Assembly (NCBI GenBank): GCA_964023205.1
Contig: OZ026851.1
Coordinates: 9,279,637 to 9,343,636 of the forward strand
Length of the DNA: 64,000 nt
Direction of reading: 5' to 3'
Origin: Lutraria lutraria
Lineage: Eukaryota; Mollusca; Bivalvia; Venerida; Mactridae
Made by a program: the position numbers and the translations under genes. This document shows, piece after piece, positions 42,044 through 55,200 of the stretch. Each line of letters opens with the position of its first letter. Position 1 is the stretch's first letter. The notes beneath the pieces were generated by a model that made no database searches, was not told where the DNA came from, and was given only the letters and a program-made list of their open reading frames with translations.

Positions 42044-45000
42044 CATGTATATGAAAATGTAAATATCAGCTTGAAACAAGATGTGTGCTTAAAACATAAT
42101 GCCGGCCTCAGGGTGATCTTTGACCTACTCACCTGAAAATACACAAGTTCTGTACAGATTATCATGAGGAACCAACATGTGAAGTTTAGTGATTGTAGGT
42201 GTATGCGTTCTGATTTCATAGTGTTCTCTAGAACGATGGTCCATTGTCGGCATATACCATATTTGGGGCAAAGCCTCTATAATTACTCATTACATTTTCA
42301 ACTTACAATTCTGTGATGCCTGTTACATCCATGTTGAAAAAGAGTAACACTTGTAGACTGTATAAGTATTGTAGTTTGATAAAAGTTTGAGATATGTTGC
42401 AGGATTCTGTTGATATTGAAAGCATGGAAAAGATTACAGTGTTTTGGCAATTCAGACTGTAAAACTAACTAGCATGATAACAAGTTTCATTTATAAACTA
42501 TTAAGGTAACAAAATTTACTACATATTGAAATAGCTTTATTTAGTAAAGTAGTGCAGGGATGCCTATATTGTCTTAGGTATTCACAGTGATTGGAAAGTG
42601 TCGATTTCTGCCAGATACGATGTCTTTGGTTTTGGCTGCACATGCATGCTTTAAATAAAATCAGTGTCTTTTTTACTCCCAAATATAGTTAGCTTATAAA
42701 CAATAGATAATACTAAAATGCTGGAACAATCGATTCTGGCTTGCATTAACTTCAATATTTTGTTTTAATACTTTCGATTTGACATTAGGCTATGTAAGTT
42801 GATGTGTCTGTGGCTATTTAATCAATCATGTACAATACTAGAGAGAGAGGCAACTATACAGACAGGTAACTGATAAGCCAAGTGACTACTTTTTTGTATT
42901 AGATTAAACTTAATACACTACAAACATGTTCTCTCGTAAGATCCGTCAATTCGTGTACGATTTCAATCAATCAAACGTTGTCGTCAGGGGCGGCTTCGAT
43001 TTTCACTCCTGTCACATTAACAAAACATTAAAAATCCGCAGGAGGAAACCTTCATGATATAAACATAAAATGTAGTCGCACACGTAGCAGGATCTTCGTA
43101 TACCCGGAGTAGGACCAAACTTGTTTACTTCAGTTTTTTTACAAGTCAATTTTTCCATCACAAAACGGACAATAGCAAAATCATTTGGTCAGAGGTTGCA
43201 GTAAACAATGCAGTATGTGACTGTGTTTTAAAAAATACGCTTTGTTATGCTTTTAGACTGTACATAGTCGGGAAACAGCATACAGAAATATATACATTGT
43301 AGTAGTACTTCGGGGGTGTATGGTGGCTTTCCATAGTAAAACAGTTGCTGAGCATCATCTAGAATGCCTTCTGGCAGTCCCTGAAATGAGATGAAAGCTG
43401 TTTTGAACCCCAGCTATAATTTACGCCTCTTCCAAACACGACCTTGTACCGTCCGTGGCACATTCAATCCATTCGCACGAGTTTCTTGTGCATCCATTTT
43501 AATCATCCGTGAACATTTGTTGGTTTAAATACACTTGAAGTTACAATTTGTGTAAAGCAGACCTGTGTAAGATTTGAATAAAAATTTGGCCATGTGACTC
43601 ATAAAATTTGGTCATTTATACGAGGGCGGGACGAGACAACGTTAATTCATTGTTTGATAAAGCTGAATGTTTCTGATGATAATTTTTCCAAGATGGGTGT
43701 GGACAGTTTGGAATGTTGCAACAACTATACGGACAGGTAAATTTGTTATTTTGTAATATGCTGTGATAAGCTTTAATTCACGTGACGGCTTAGCTTCATG
43801 ATATTGTGATGTATCATAATGTTTTGGAGGCGCACGTGGTTTATAGTGACTAATAAAATACAACATAAAATGTCTCATGATGTAAAGCAGTGGTCAGCAG
43901 TTTATTTCGGCCAATAGCTATTCGTAGCTATTGTTATATTGTTAATATACCAACCGAATAAAAATTAAATATTGTATCTTGTATTGCATTTTTGTAACAA
44001 TGGGGCCCGTTGGTATATAACAGAAATACTGTCGAAAACATCTGGTGTTAGTACGTTGTTATGGGGTGGATAAACAATGTCCTTTCAGCTTATTTTGACG
44101 GTACTGCAAGATTTTTTTCTGTATGTTCATGAATATTTATTTGTATTCAAATGAAATAATTCCCAATACTGGAAATCTCATAGTTTGGTGGTAAATAGTT
44201 CTATTCGTTTGTGATTTCAATCCCACCTGGTGACCAATAAACATAAGAATGGAAACAATTCGAAAATGTTCTGTAATTATACAAACACGTACACCAAAGA
44301 ATTTTGTGTGACAATGATTTACGATGATTGATGATGGGTGACTTACTTATTAATTAAAGCACTTTGTTACAAATCTCGGCCAGTTTGTTTTTTGCGCGCT
44401 GGTCTTTGGCAAATTTAGCCCCTATACTTTTATGCACCTTCGAATAACAAAAACATCATTAAATTGTAGCATTTAGCTATTCATTTAATCTTTGTAAGTT
44501 TTATGTTTCTATTAATACTAGATTTCTTGGAAAATGCAACGCTACATTCACATATATACAGTAAGAAATGCTACAACCATTTTGTGATTACATCTATTCA
44601 CAGATTTGTCGTGACCATAATTTATATTCATCATCACAAGCTGTTACGCTGCATGATTTGGCTCTGTTCTCGATGACATAATTTTCAGACCACCAGTAAA
44701 TGATAATTTGAGAGAGGTAATGATTTTATTGTTATTTTAATCCTTGGCAAAGGTTACATTAATGTAACTGAAGCATGTAAACAGTCGTGTTTGTTTTATA
44801 AAAATGATATGAAGACTTCAATATAGCTTTTTTGTTCCTTCGTTATCATTTGCATAATTAAGCACATATGAAACTCATCGTTCAATATTTTCATCATTAT
44901 TTTGTTCTTTTCTACTAGGCTTTCATAGGAATAAGATGAAATATTGATCAATGTATTGGTGAGCATAAAACGCACATCAATAATTTTGACACTACTTCAA

Positions 45001-45689
45001 TAATTATCTAAGATTTCTGATCCACATCAATATACTGATAGGTTCAGCAATATCGCACATTTCACGTCAATATTTTCGCCATAGTCAGTCCCACATCTAC
45101 AATATTTACCTCCATTGGCGGCCGTCTTTGTTGGCAAATTCAACAAGCATTGATAGAAGCCTGATCGATGTGCTTATGACCTTAACAACTTCATTATTAA
45201 ATTATCTTTTATAAAATAATTTGTTTAATAATCAATTTTCTTATTTTTTTTATTAAGCGCATAAGAAATTTGCCAAGTAAAATGGCTGCCAAGGGAGGTA
45301 AATATTGTAGATATAGGAACTATGTATACATGAATACTGACAATACTATTGAACATGGATGGCCCCCTTAACACAGGGTCGTGCTGAATTTTATTTTTTT
45401 TGTGTGCAAAATGTTTGGTGATGGTAATGTAGACTATTTCATTCACTTACGTAATCAATAACTGGGTCATTTTGTGGTTACAGGTATCGTGGATATTAGG
45501 AAGTTTTCATAGTTGTTAGCATATGACACTACATTTAGGAAGATTCAAGCGAATCATTCTCGGCGGAAAACTACCAACACTATGTAAATCTTAATCAGAA
45601 CAAGAAAAACAACTGTGTGCAATATGTGGCATTTAATGGTTTCAAGGTTAGATTATATATATTTAATCATTTAGTATATTTGGTATGTT
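42044..45689. other. Intergenic sequence, possible 5' region of the RhoGEF gene
   Basis: No exon recognised with confidence. Upstream exons of the plus-strand RhoGEF must lie somewhere before 52299 and could be here. On the minus strand a short frame from 43499 (MDAQETRANGLNVPRTVQG...) is not low-complexity but has no visible continuation, and I do not call it. A block with CAACTATACRGACAGGTAA occurs at about 42850 and 43722. Confidence 0.4.
45077..45320. repeat. Foldback element, about 240 bp
   Basis: CATCTACAATATTTACCTCC and GGCGGCC...TTGGCAAATT at the left face AAATTTGCCAA and GGAGGTAAATATTGTAGAT at the right. The arms are about 60 bp and imperfect. A likely MITE; no clear target duplication. 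Confidence 0.65.
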
Positions 45690-48600
45690 AACATACTAAG
45701 TCAGACACTTACATACTTAGTTAGGTTAGTCCTTTAATAAACTATGTCAGGCACTTACAATATATCATACTTAGTCGGTTAACATACGAAGTTAGGCACT
45801 TACATTCTTACATAGGTTAGTCTGTTAACATACTAAGTCAGGCACTTACATACTAAGACAGTTACGTACATGCTAAGTCAGTCAGTAACATACTAAGTCA
45901 GGCACTTGTATACTTAGACAGATACTTACATGCTATGTCAGTCAGTAACATACTTAGTCAGGCACTTGTATACTTAGACAGATACTTACATGCTATGTCA
46001 GTCAGTAACATAGGTAGTCAGGCACTTGTATACGTAGACAGATACTTACATGCTATGTCAGTCAGTAACATAGGTAGTCAGGCACTTGTATACTTAGACA
46101 GATACTTACATACTATGTCAGTCAGTAACATAGGTAGTCAGGCACTTGTATACGTAGACAGATACTTACATGCTATGTCAGTCAGTAACATAGGTAGTCA
46201 GGCACTTGTATACGTAGACAGATACTTACATGCTATGTCAGTCAGTAACATACGTAGTCAGGTACTTGTATACTTAGACAGATAATTACATGCTATGTCA
46301 GTCAGTAACATACTTAGTCAGGCACTTGTATACTTAGACAGATACTTACATGCTATGTCAGTCAGTAACATACTTAGTCAGTCACTTGTATACTTAGACA
46401 GATACTTACATGCTATGTCAGTCAGTAACATACTTAGTCAGGCACTTGTATACTTAGACAGATACTTACATGCTGTGTCAGTCAGTAACATACTAAGTCA
46501 GGCACTTGTATACTTCGACATATGCTTACTTGTTAAGTCAGTCATTAACATACTAAGTCAGGCACTTGTATACTTAGACAGATACGTACATGCTAAGTAA
46601 GTCAGCAACATAGGTAGTCAGGCACTTGTATACTTAGACAGATACTTACAAACTAAGTTATTCTGTTACATACTAAGTCAGTCGGTAACATACTTAGTCA
46701 GGCACTTGTATACTTAGACAGATACTTACATGCTAAGTCAGTCAGCAACATACTAAGTCAGGCACTTGTTTACTTAGACAGATACTTACATGCTATGTTA
46801 GTCAGTAACATAGGTAGTCAAGCACTTTTATATTTAGACAGATACTTATTTGTTAAGTCAGTCAGTAACATACTTAGTCAGGTACTTGTATACTTTGACA
46901 TATACTTACATACTATGTCAGTCAGTAACATACTTAGTCAGTCACTTGTATACTTAGACAGATACTTACATGCTATGTCAGTCAGTAACATACTTAGTCA
47001 GGCACTTGTATACTTAGACAGATACTTACATGCTATGTCAGTCAGTAACATACTAAGTCAGGCACTTGTATACGTAGACAGATACTTACATGCTATGTCA
47101 GTCAGTAACATAGGTAGTCAGGCACTTGTATACGTAGACAGATACTTACATGCTATGTCAGTCAGTAACATAGGTAGTCAGGCACTTGTATACTTAGACA
47201 GATACTTACATACTATGTCAGTCAGTAACATAGGTAGTCAGGCACTTGTATACGTAGACAGATACTTACATGCTATGTCAGTCAGTAACATAGGTAGTCA
47301 GGCACTTGTATACGTAAACAGATACTTACATGCTATGTCAGTCAGTAACATACGTAGTCAGGTACTTGTATACTTAGACAGATAATTACATGCTATGTCA
47401 GTCAGTAACATACTTAGTCAGGCACTTGTATACTTAGACAGATACTTACATGCTATGTCAGTCAGTAACATACTTAGTCAGTCACTTGTATACTTAGACA
47501 GATACTTACATGCTATGTCAGTCAGTAACATACTTAGTCAGGCACTTGTATACTTAGACAGATACTTACATGCTGTGTCAGTCAGTAACATACTAAGTCA
47601 GGCACTTGTATACTTCGACATATGCTTACTTGTTAAGTCAGTCATTAACATACTAAGTCAGGCACTTGTATACTTAGACAGATACGTACATGCTAAGTAA
47701 GTCAGCAACATAGGTAGTCAGGCACTTGTATACTTAGACAGATACTTACAAACTAAGTTATTCTGTTACATACTAAGTCAGTCGGTAACATACTTAGTCA
47801 GGCACTTGTATACTTAGACAGATACTTACATGCTAAGTCAGTCAGCAACATACTAAGTCAGGCACTTGTTTACTTAGACAGATACTTACATGCTATGTTA
47901 GTCAGTAACATAGGTAGTCAAGCACTTTTATATTTAGACAGATACTTATTTGTTAAGTCAGTCAGTAACATACTTAGTCAGGTACTTGTATACTTTGACA
48001 TATACTTACATACTATGTCAGTCAGTAACATACTTAGTCAGTCACTTGTATACTTAGACAGATACTTACATGCTATGTCAGTCAGTAACATACTTAGTCA
48101 GGCACTTGTATACTTAGACAGATACTTACATGCTATGTCAGTCAGTAACATACTAAGTCAGGCACTTGTATACTTAGACAGATACTTACATGCTATGTCA
48201 GTCAGTAACATACTAAGTCAGGCACTTGTATACTTAGACAGATACTTACATGCTAAGTCAGTCAGTAACATAGGTAGTCAGGCACTTGTATACTTAGACA
48301 GATACTTACAAACTAAGTTATTCTGTTACATACTAAGTCAGTCGGTAACATACTTAGTCAGGCACTTGTATACTTAGACAGATACTTACATGCTAAGTCA
48401 GTCAGCAACATACTAAGTCAGGCACTTGTTTACTTAGACAGATACTTACATGCTATGTTAGTCAGTAACATAGGTAGTCAAGCACTTTTATATTTAGACA
48501 GATACTTATTTGTTAAGTCAGTCAGTAACATACTTAGTCAGGTACTTGTATACTTTGACATATACTTACATACTATGTCAGTCAGTAACATACTTAGTCA

Positions 48601-50711
48601 GTCACTTGTATACTTAGACAGATACTTACATGCTATGTCAGTCAGTAACATACTTAGTCAGGCACTTGTATACTTAGACAGATACTTACATGCTATGTCA
48701 GTCAGTAACATACTAAGTCAGGCACTTGTATACTTAGACAGATACTTACATGCTATGTCAGTCAGTAACATACTAAGTCAGGCACTTGTATACTTAGACA
48801 GATACTTACATGCTAAGTCAGTCAGTAACATAGGTAGTCAGGCACTTGTATACTTAGACAGATACTTACATGCTAAGTCAGTCAGTAACATAGGTAGTCA
48901 GGCATTTGTATACTTAGCCAGATACTTACATGCTATGTCAGTCAGTAACATACTTAGTCAGGCACTTGTATACTTCGACATATACTTACTTGTTAAGTCA
49001 GTCATTAACATACTAAGTTAGGCACTTGTATACTTAGACTGATACTTACATGCTAAGTCTTTCAGTAACATACTAAGTCAGGCACTTGTATACTTAGACA
49101 GATACTTACATGCCAAGTCTGTCAGTAACATACTAAGTCAGGCACTTGTATACTTAGACAGATACGTACATGCTAAGTAAGTCAGCAACATAGGTAGTCA
49201 GGCACTTGTATACTTAGACAGATACTTACAAACTAAGTTATTCTGTTACATACTAAGTCAGTCGGTAACATACTTAGTCAGGCACTTGTTTACTTAGACA
49301 GATACTGACATGCTATGTTAGTCAGTAACATAGGTAGTCAAGCACTTTTATATTTAGACAGATACTTATTTGTTAAGTCAGTCAGTAACATACTTAGTCA
49401 GGTACTTGTATACTTTGACATATACTTACATACTATGTCAGTCAGTAACATACTTAGTCAGTCACTTGTATACTTAGACAGATACTTACATGCTATGTCA
49501 GTCAGTAACATACTTAGTCAGGCACTTGTATACTTAGACAGATACTTACATGCTATGTCAGTCAGTAACATACTAAGTCAGGCACTTGTATACTTAGACA
49601 GATACTTACATGCTATGTCAGTCAGTAACATACTAAGTCAGGCACTTGTATACTTAGACAGATACTTACATGCTAAGTCAGTCAGTAACATAGGTAGTCA
49701 GGCACTTGTATACTTAGACAGATACTTACATGCTAAGTCAGTCAGTAACATAGGTAGTCAGGCATTTGTATACTTAGCCAGATACTTACATGCTATGTCA
49801 GTCAGTAACATACTAAGTCAGGCACTTGTATACTTCGACATATACTTACTTGTTAAGTCAGTCATTAACATACTAAGTCAGGCACTTGTATACTTAGACT
49901 GATACTTACATGCTAAGTCTTTCAGTAACATACTAAGTCAGGCACTTGTATACTTCGACAGATACTTTCTTGTTAAGTCAGTCAGTAACATACTAAGTCT
50001 GGCACTTGTATACTTAGACAGATACTTACATGCCAAGTCTGTCAGTAACATACTAAGTCAGGCACTTGTATACTTAGACAGATACGTACATGCTAAGTAA
50101 GTCAGCAACATAGGTAGTCAGGCACTTGTATACTTAGACAGATACTTACAAACTAAGTTATTCTGTTACATACTAAGTCAGTCGGTAACATACTTAGTCA
50201 GGCACTTGTATACTTAGACAGATACTTACATGCTATGTCAGTCAGCAACATACTAAGTCAGGCACTTGTTTACTTAGACAGATACTTACATGCTATGTTA
50301 GTCAGTAACATAGGTAGTCAAGCACTTTTATATTTAGACAGATACTTATTTGTTAAGTCAGTCAGTAACATACTTAGTCAGGTACTTGTATACTTTGACA
50401 TATACTTACATACTATGTCAGTCAGTAACATACTTAGTCAGTCACTTGTATACTTAGACAGATACTTACATGCTATGTCAGTCAGTAACATACTTAGTCA
50501 GGCACTTGTATACTTAGACAGATACTTACATGCTATGTCAGTCAGTAACATACTAAGTCAGGCACTTGTATACTTAGACAGATACTTACATGCTATGTCA
50601 GTCAGTAACATACTAAGTCAGGCACTTGTATACTTAGACAGATACTTACATGCTAAGTCAGTCAGTAACATACTTAGTCAGGTACTTGTATACTTAGACA
50701 GATACTTATGA
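45690..50711. repeat. Satellite array, 60-bp unit (3 x 20 bp) with higher-order blocks
   Basis: The basic 60-bp unit is three related 20-mers: ACATACTTAGTCAGGCACTT, GTATACTTAGACAGATACTT, ACATGCTATGTCAGTCAGTA. The array becomes regular from about 45900. A marker unit (ATGTTAGTCAGTAACATAGG) recurs at 46795, 47895, 48455, 49315 and 50295, giving blocks of 1100, 560, 860 and 980 bp. Each block equals 60n+20 because it contains a shortened unit around ACAAACTAAGTTATTCTGTT. Positions from about 46011 repeat almost exactly 1100 bp later. The unit length is a multiple of 3 and one plus-strand frame lacks stops, which produces long repetitive open frames that I do not regard as genes. Confidence 0.95.
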
Positions 50712-50758
50712 GTATGGTCTCTATTCAGAGGTGACCTCTTACACAGGTTTGCCTGTAT
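50711..50758. mobile_element. Fragment of the CAGTCAAACC-family MITE
   Basis: GGTCTCTATTCAGAGGTGAC and ACACAGGTTTGCCTGTA match the right end of the family. It abuts the satellite array exactly, so it may mark the array boundary. Confidence 0.55.
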
Positions 50759-51591
50759 TTAGTCAGGTCCTTTACTCACTTAGTTTGTCTGTTCATACTT
50801 GTTAAGCGCTTTTGTGAATAGCTATACTAACTTATATATTTTCATATTTTGTCTAGTTAATAATCATTTAATTAACACCGAAATTGTTCTTTTTATAGCA
50901 TGTAGCAGAGAACTAAGAAATCACTCATTAACTGGGTGTATGATCTGTAGAAAGCTGTGGTGGTATTGTTTTCCCATGATGCTCCTGTATTGATCTGATG
51001 CTTACCTGAGGGTATGTACACAAGTCTCAAGTATAGTTTCATAGACATGTCTTAGCTTAGATTCTACAATTGTTACTTCCCATATTGTTCAACTATAATT
51101 AATAAGGGCTTACTTATTTGTCAAGTACATAATACACATGTTCTTGAACTAGATATAGTGTCAGCTAATGGATCCTCATAAAAGCAGGACCATGGCTGGA
51201 TTTTGCCTGAGTGCGGTCAGTTGTTTCCAAACACGTCAATAGTTAAAAGTTGATAATGTACGATTTTATTAAAATGTCAAAGCTGCATAATTTCACGGTC
51301 AATGCTTGCATTTATTTTTACCTTCGGCAAGGTAGTACCATACAATTACTTTAGTAATCTGCACTACGATTTTTGTTATACCAGTGAACAAACGTACAAT
51401 TATGTATTTAACAATGATTACAAAACATTATATAATGGTAAAAAAAATTAACTGTGGTATGTACCTAAAAATAATCACATTCATCGAGTGTGTCATTATT
51501 TAGCTTTGACAGTTTAATAAAATTGCACCACAAATTACATTAAGCAACAAACAATAAGCCAGTCAGTCACATACCAAGATATATACTCTAG
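50759..51591. other. Intergenic or intronic sequence, nothing recognised
   Basis: AT-rich sequence between two tandem arrays. No exon is supported on either strand. Confidence 0.5.
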
Positions 51592-52085
51592 TAACATGCA
51601 ACTAGCTAATCACTTTCCAAGTTATATACACTAATTAACATACAAATAACCAGTCACTTACCAAGTTATATACACTAATTAACATACAATTAGCCTGTCA
51701 CCAAGATATATACACTAATTAACATACAATTAGCCTGTCACCAAGATATATACACTAATTAACATACAGTTAGCCAGTCGCTTACCAAGTTATATACACT
51801 AATTAACACACAATTAGCCAGTCACTACACAAGCTGTATACACTAATTAACACACAATTAGCCAGTCACTACACAAGTTGTATACACTAATTAACATACA
51901 ATTAGACAGTCACTACACAAGTTATAAACACTTAATTAACATACAATTAGCCGGTCACTTACACAAGTTATATACACTAATTAACATACAATTAGATGGT
52001 CACTACACAAGTTGTATACACTAATTAACATACAATTAGCCGGTCACTACACAAGTAATAAACACTAATTAACATACAATTAGTA
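51592..52085. repeat. Minisatellite, units of 40-44 bp
   Basis: About eleven copies built on TATACACTAATTAACATACA then ATTAGCCAGTCACT(W)CACAAGT. Units of 40 bp (CCTGTCACCAAGATA type) and 44 bp (CCAGTCACTACACAAGTTG type) are mixed. The array ends about 210 bp before the first visible RhoGEF exon. Confidence 0.9.
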
Positions 52086-52298
52086 CAGTCACTGAGTGAG
52101 TGGTACATGATTGTAATTGTGGCATACTGTACCACACTGTATTACTCTCATAATTATTCTGTAACCATGCTGTTACTATCACGTTACCATGGAAATCCTT
52201 TAGCTTGTGATTAAATTGAGCATGTTGGGTAATTTCAATCAAATTAAATCTTTTAATAAGAGATAGTAGAATTATAATGTTTGCGCTTTTTTTTCCAG

Positions 52299-55200
52299 AC
52301 GACAGAATGTCACGAATGTGGACCTGGCAATGTTAATGATGTAATTCAACGGTCCATTTGTCAGCAGTGCATGAGCAGACGCACAGAAAGGAAGAAAACT
52401 GTACAAGAAATCTTTGAGACAGAAATCAATTATGGCAGGTTTTTTTAACATTCTGAAAGAGGTGAGTAGGTTTGTGACAATGGCAAACTTGTAAAAGTTT
52501 TGAAATTGTGTAAATATTTTGAAGAACAGTCATTGTCCACGAATCACTAGTAAATCACTAAGAAAATTGAACACTTACGTATACTCTTTGTAGGCATTTG
52601 CTGCTTACTGAGGTTGGACTTTAAATTGGTATTAAAAAATTGATTATGAACAGAGTTATCGTAAACAAATCAGCATTTCTTTAAAAAACCAATGATATGA
52701 TTATTGTTTGTAATGCTTGAAAAATATTTTTTTTGTTTCTGGTTACCCGGACCTACCCTAATCTTTTTTCCTGTGACCTTACGGAGGATGGGAGTCTAGT
52801 ACTAGTTCTTCCCAGGAGCGATGCTTAGGTGATCTGTCCGCCTCATATGACTCTGCCTGTTGAAAAGGGGCATAAAATTCAATATAGACAAAACAAAGCA
52901 AAAAATAGAAACAAAAATTTTTTTTAGGCTCAATTAAAATTTAACTTCCCTTTAATAGCATCAAGAAGTATGCTTTTGAAACTTTGAAACTTGAACGTAT
53001 ATGCTATTATGTATGTTATTGCTTTCAATTCGTAGACAAATTGTATGTTTTAATTTTCCAGGAATTTTACAAGCCCATTATGAAGGCTGGTTTATTAAAC
53101 AAGGATCAATTAGATGCCATATTTCTCAACCTTGACGAGCTTATACACGTCAATAAATACTTTGTATCGAAATTGAAATCAGCAATAGATTTAGCCAATC
53201 AAAATGAAGATCATGTAAGTACACGTCCATTTTCTGATTACTTCCTTTTATTTCGTTTCATGAAATTTGAGCAATTATATTACATTTTAATTCAACCCAT
53301 GTCACTGTCTAGAAATACTTCAGGTTGGAAGGTTTTTATAGTTCCTTGTGGAAGACCATAATAATCATATTGGTTATGATTGGTTATCAAGGGACCTTGT
53401 ACAAATATCTGACTGCAGAAATTGATTGGAAATACTACAATCAAAGCTGTAAAAAAGGCCATCCTTGATGAAGACATAATGTGGCCTTTTTAGACAAATG
53501 ACCTTTATTCAGAGGTCATTTTGTTCAAAATAATCAATGGTGGTTTTTCAAAGAATGGACTTTATTTCACTAGGTGGCTTTTATTTGGAGGTGGCAGCTA
53601 ACACAAGTTTGATTGTATTAATGAAATTACTGATTCATCCTTAAAACGTTCAGTTTAATTATTTTACAGACTACAGTTTAAGATTATACAAGTAGTCTTT
53701 GAGATTTTATCTGTAGACTTAATATCATTCATAGAAAATAATTTGATGCTGAATTTAAAGGCTCTACAAGTATCCAGATCTTGAAATGCTTTGTCAAGCA
53801 ACTGGGTAACTATGACATTATATTTTACTTCCTGATTGCAGGATATGGAGAATGTTATGGTCGGAAGTATATTTTTGGAATCTTCTACGATGTTTCTGAC
53901 ATACGAAAATTACTGCGTCAATCAGGTAATTTGAAAATATATCCGACAAAATTAACACTGATCTTCAAAAACAACATGAGATGGGACATTATATAAAATT
54001 CTTGGTACAAGGGACAGCTTCATAGACATTTCCTTGCCTGAGCTAACTCCATTTTTATCATTTTGAGAAAAAGGCAAACAAACATTCAAAGTCAATCGAA
54101 AAACATGGAGATAGCGCAAAATGTGATTGAAATTTTTTTTAGCAGGGTCTCCATTTGCTAAAGCAAAGACAAGAGGAGATAGCTCTCTAAGACGAATCTA
54201 ACAATGTAAAAATCTCAAAATCTTCAAAATGCTAGATAGCTCACTATAAGATTCAGGCGACGATTTCTGTGCTAAGATAACAGTTTTCAAACTTAAAAAT
54301 CTTACTAGTGGTATACATTTCAAATATTTATATTTATGATTCAAACCGACAACCTGCGCCCCACTGATCACCCATAACCGTTTGTTCTGTTTTAGGTGGA
54401 AGGTCCCGTCTTGTTGCAACAACTTGAGAGAGAGAAAGAATTGCTTCGAATATTTCTACAAGTTTCTCAAAATGACAACCAACAGCTTCGTCGATTGCAT
54501 CTGAAAGCATTTCTTATGGTTCCTCTACAACGAATTATGAAGTAAGTTTTGTTCATTCATCAATATCAGAAAATAAATCTTCGATTTCTTTGCATCATGT
54601 TTGTCCTTGTCTTAACCGCCTTTGTATTTGACCTAGTTTAGACTTTTCATGTCACTATGAAAATTACTTTGAAAACATTAAATGCTGTCATTGTAAATTT
54701 CAATTGAAAAATACTTTTTTTTTTTCCCTTTTTCGCACCTGTTTTCAGAGTTACAATCAAACCTGTGTTAGCTGTCACCTCTAAATAAAGGCCAACCTGT
54801 GCATAGAGGCCATTCATTGTAAAAACATCATTGACTAATTAGAACAAAAGGACTTCCGAATGACGACCATTGATTCACTGGTTTTATAGTATTTCATTTA
54901 TAAACTGTCAGACATTTAACCTTACCAATTTTCCTGGATTCTTTACTAGTAATTAGTTTATAGTACAGAATTAACTGTCAACTTTTCAACAAGAATAATC
55001 AGCGAGAGAGGATGTGTAGTCTTAAACATCTTAAAGTAAATGTCACAGGGAACATACTGTCCTGCTGTATCTAACCATCTGACAAATCTGATACTAAAGG
55101 TCGCTTAGGTACCATACATAAAGGTCAGACATGTACAGTGACCTAATTATGACAAATACATTTACATCTGTATGTTTATTGTATACCTGTGAACAAAGGT

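Noticed and set aside
43416..43499. Minus-strand first exon starting MDAQETRANG
   Set aside because: The frame is short and ends in a stop without a clear donor or downstream exon, so it is not supported as a gene.
45935..50711. Long open frames encoding a 20-residue repeat
   Set aside because: They arise because the 60-bp satellite unit is divisible by 3 and free of stops in one frame. There is no splice context and frame breaks follow unit length changes. Kept as a low-interest finding only.
45690..50711. CRISPR-like array
   Set aside because: There are no unique spacers between repeats; units are contiguous and the genome is eukaryotic.
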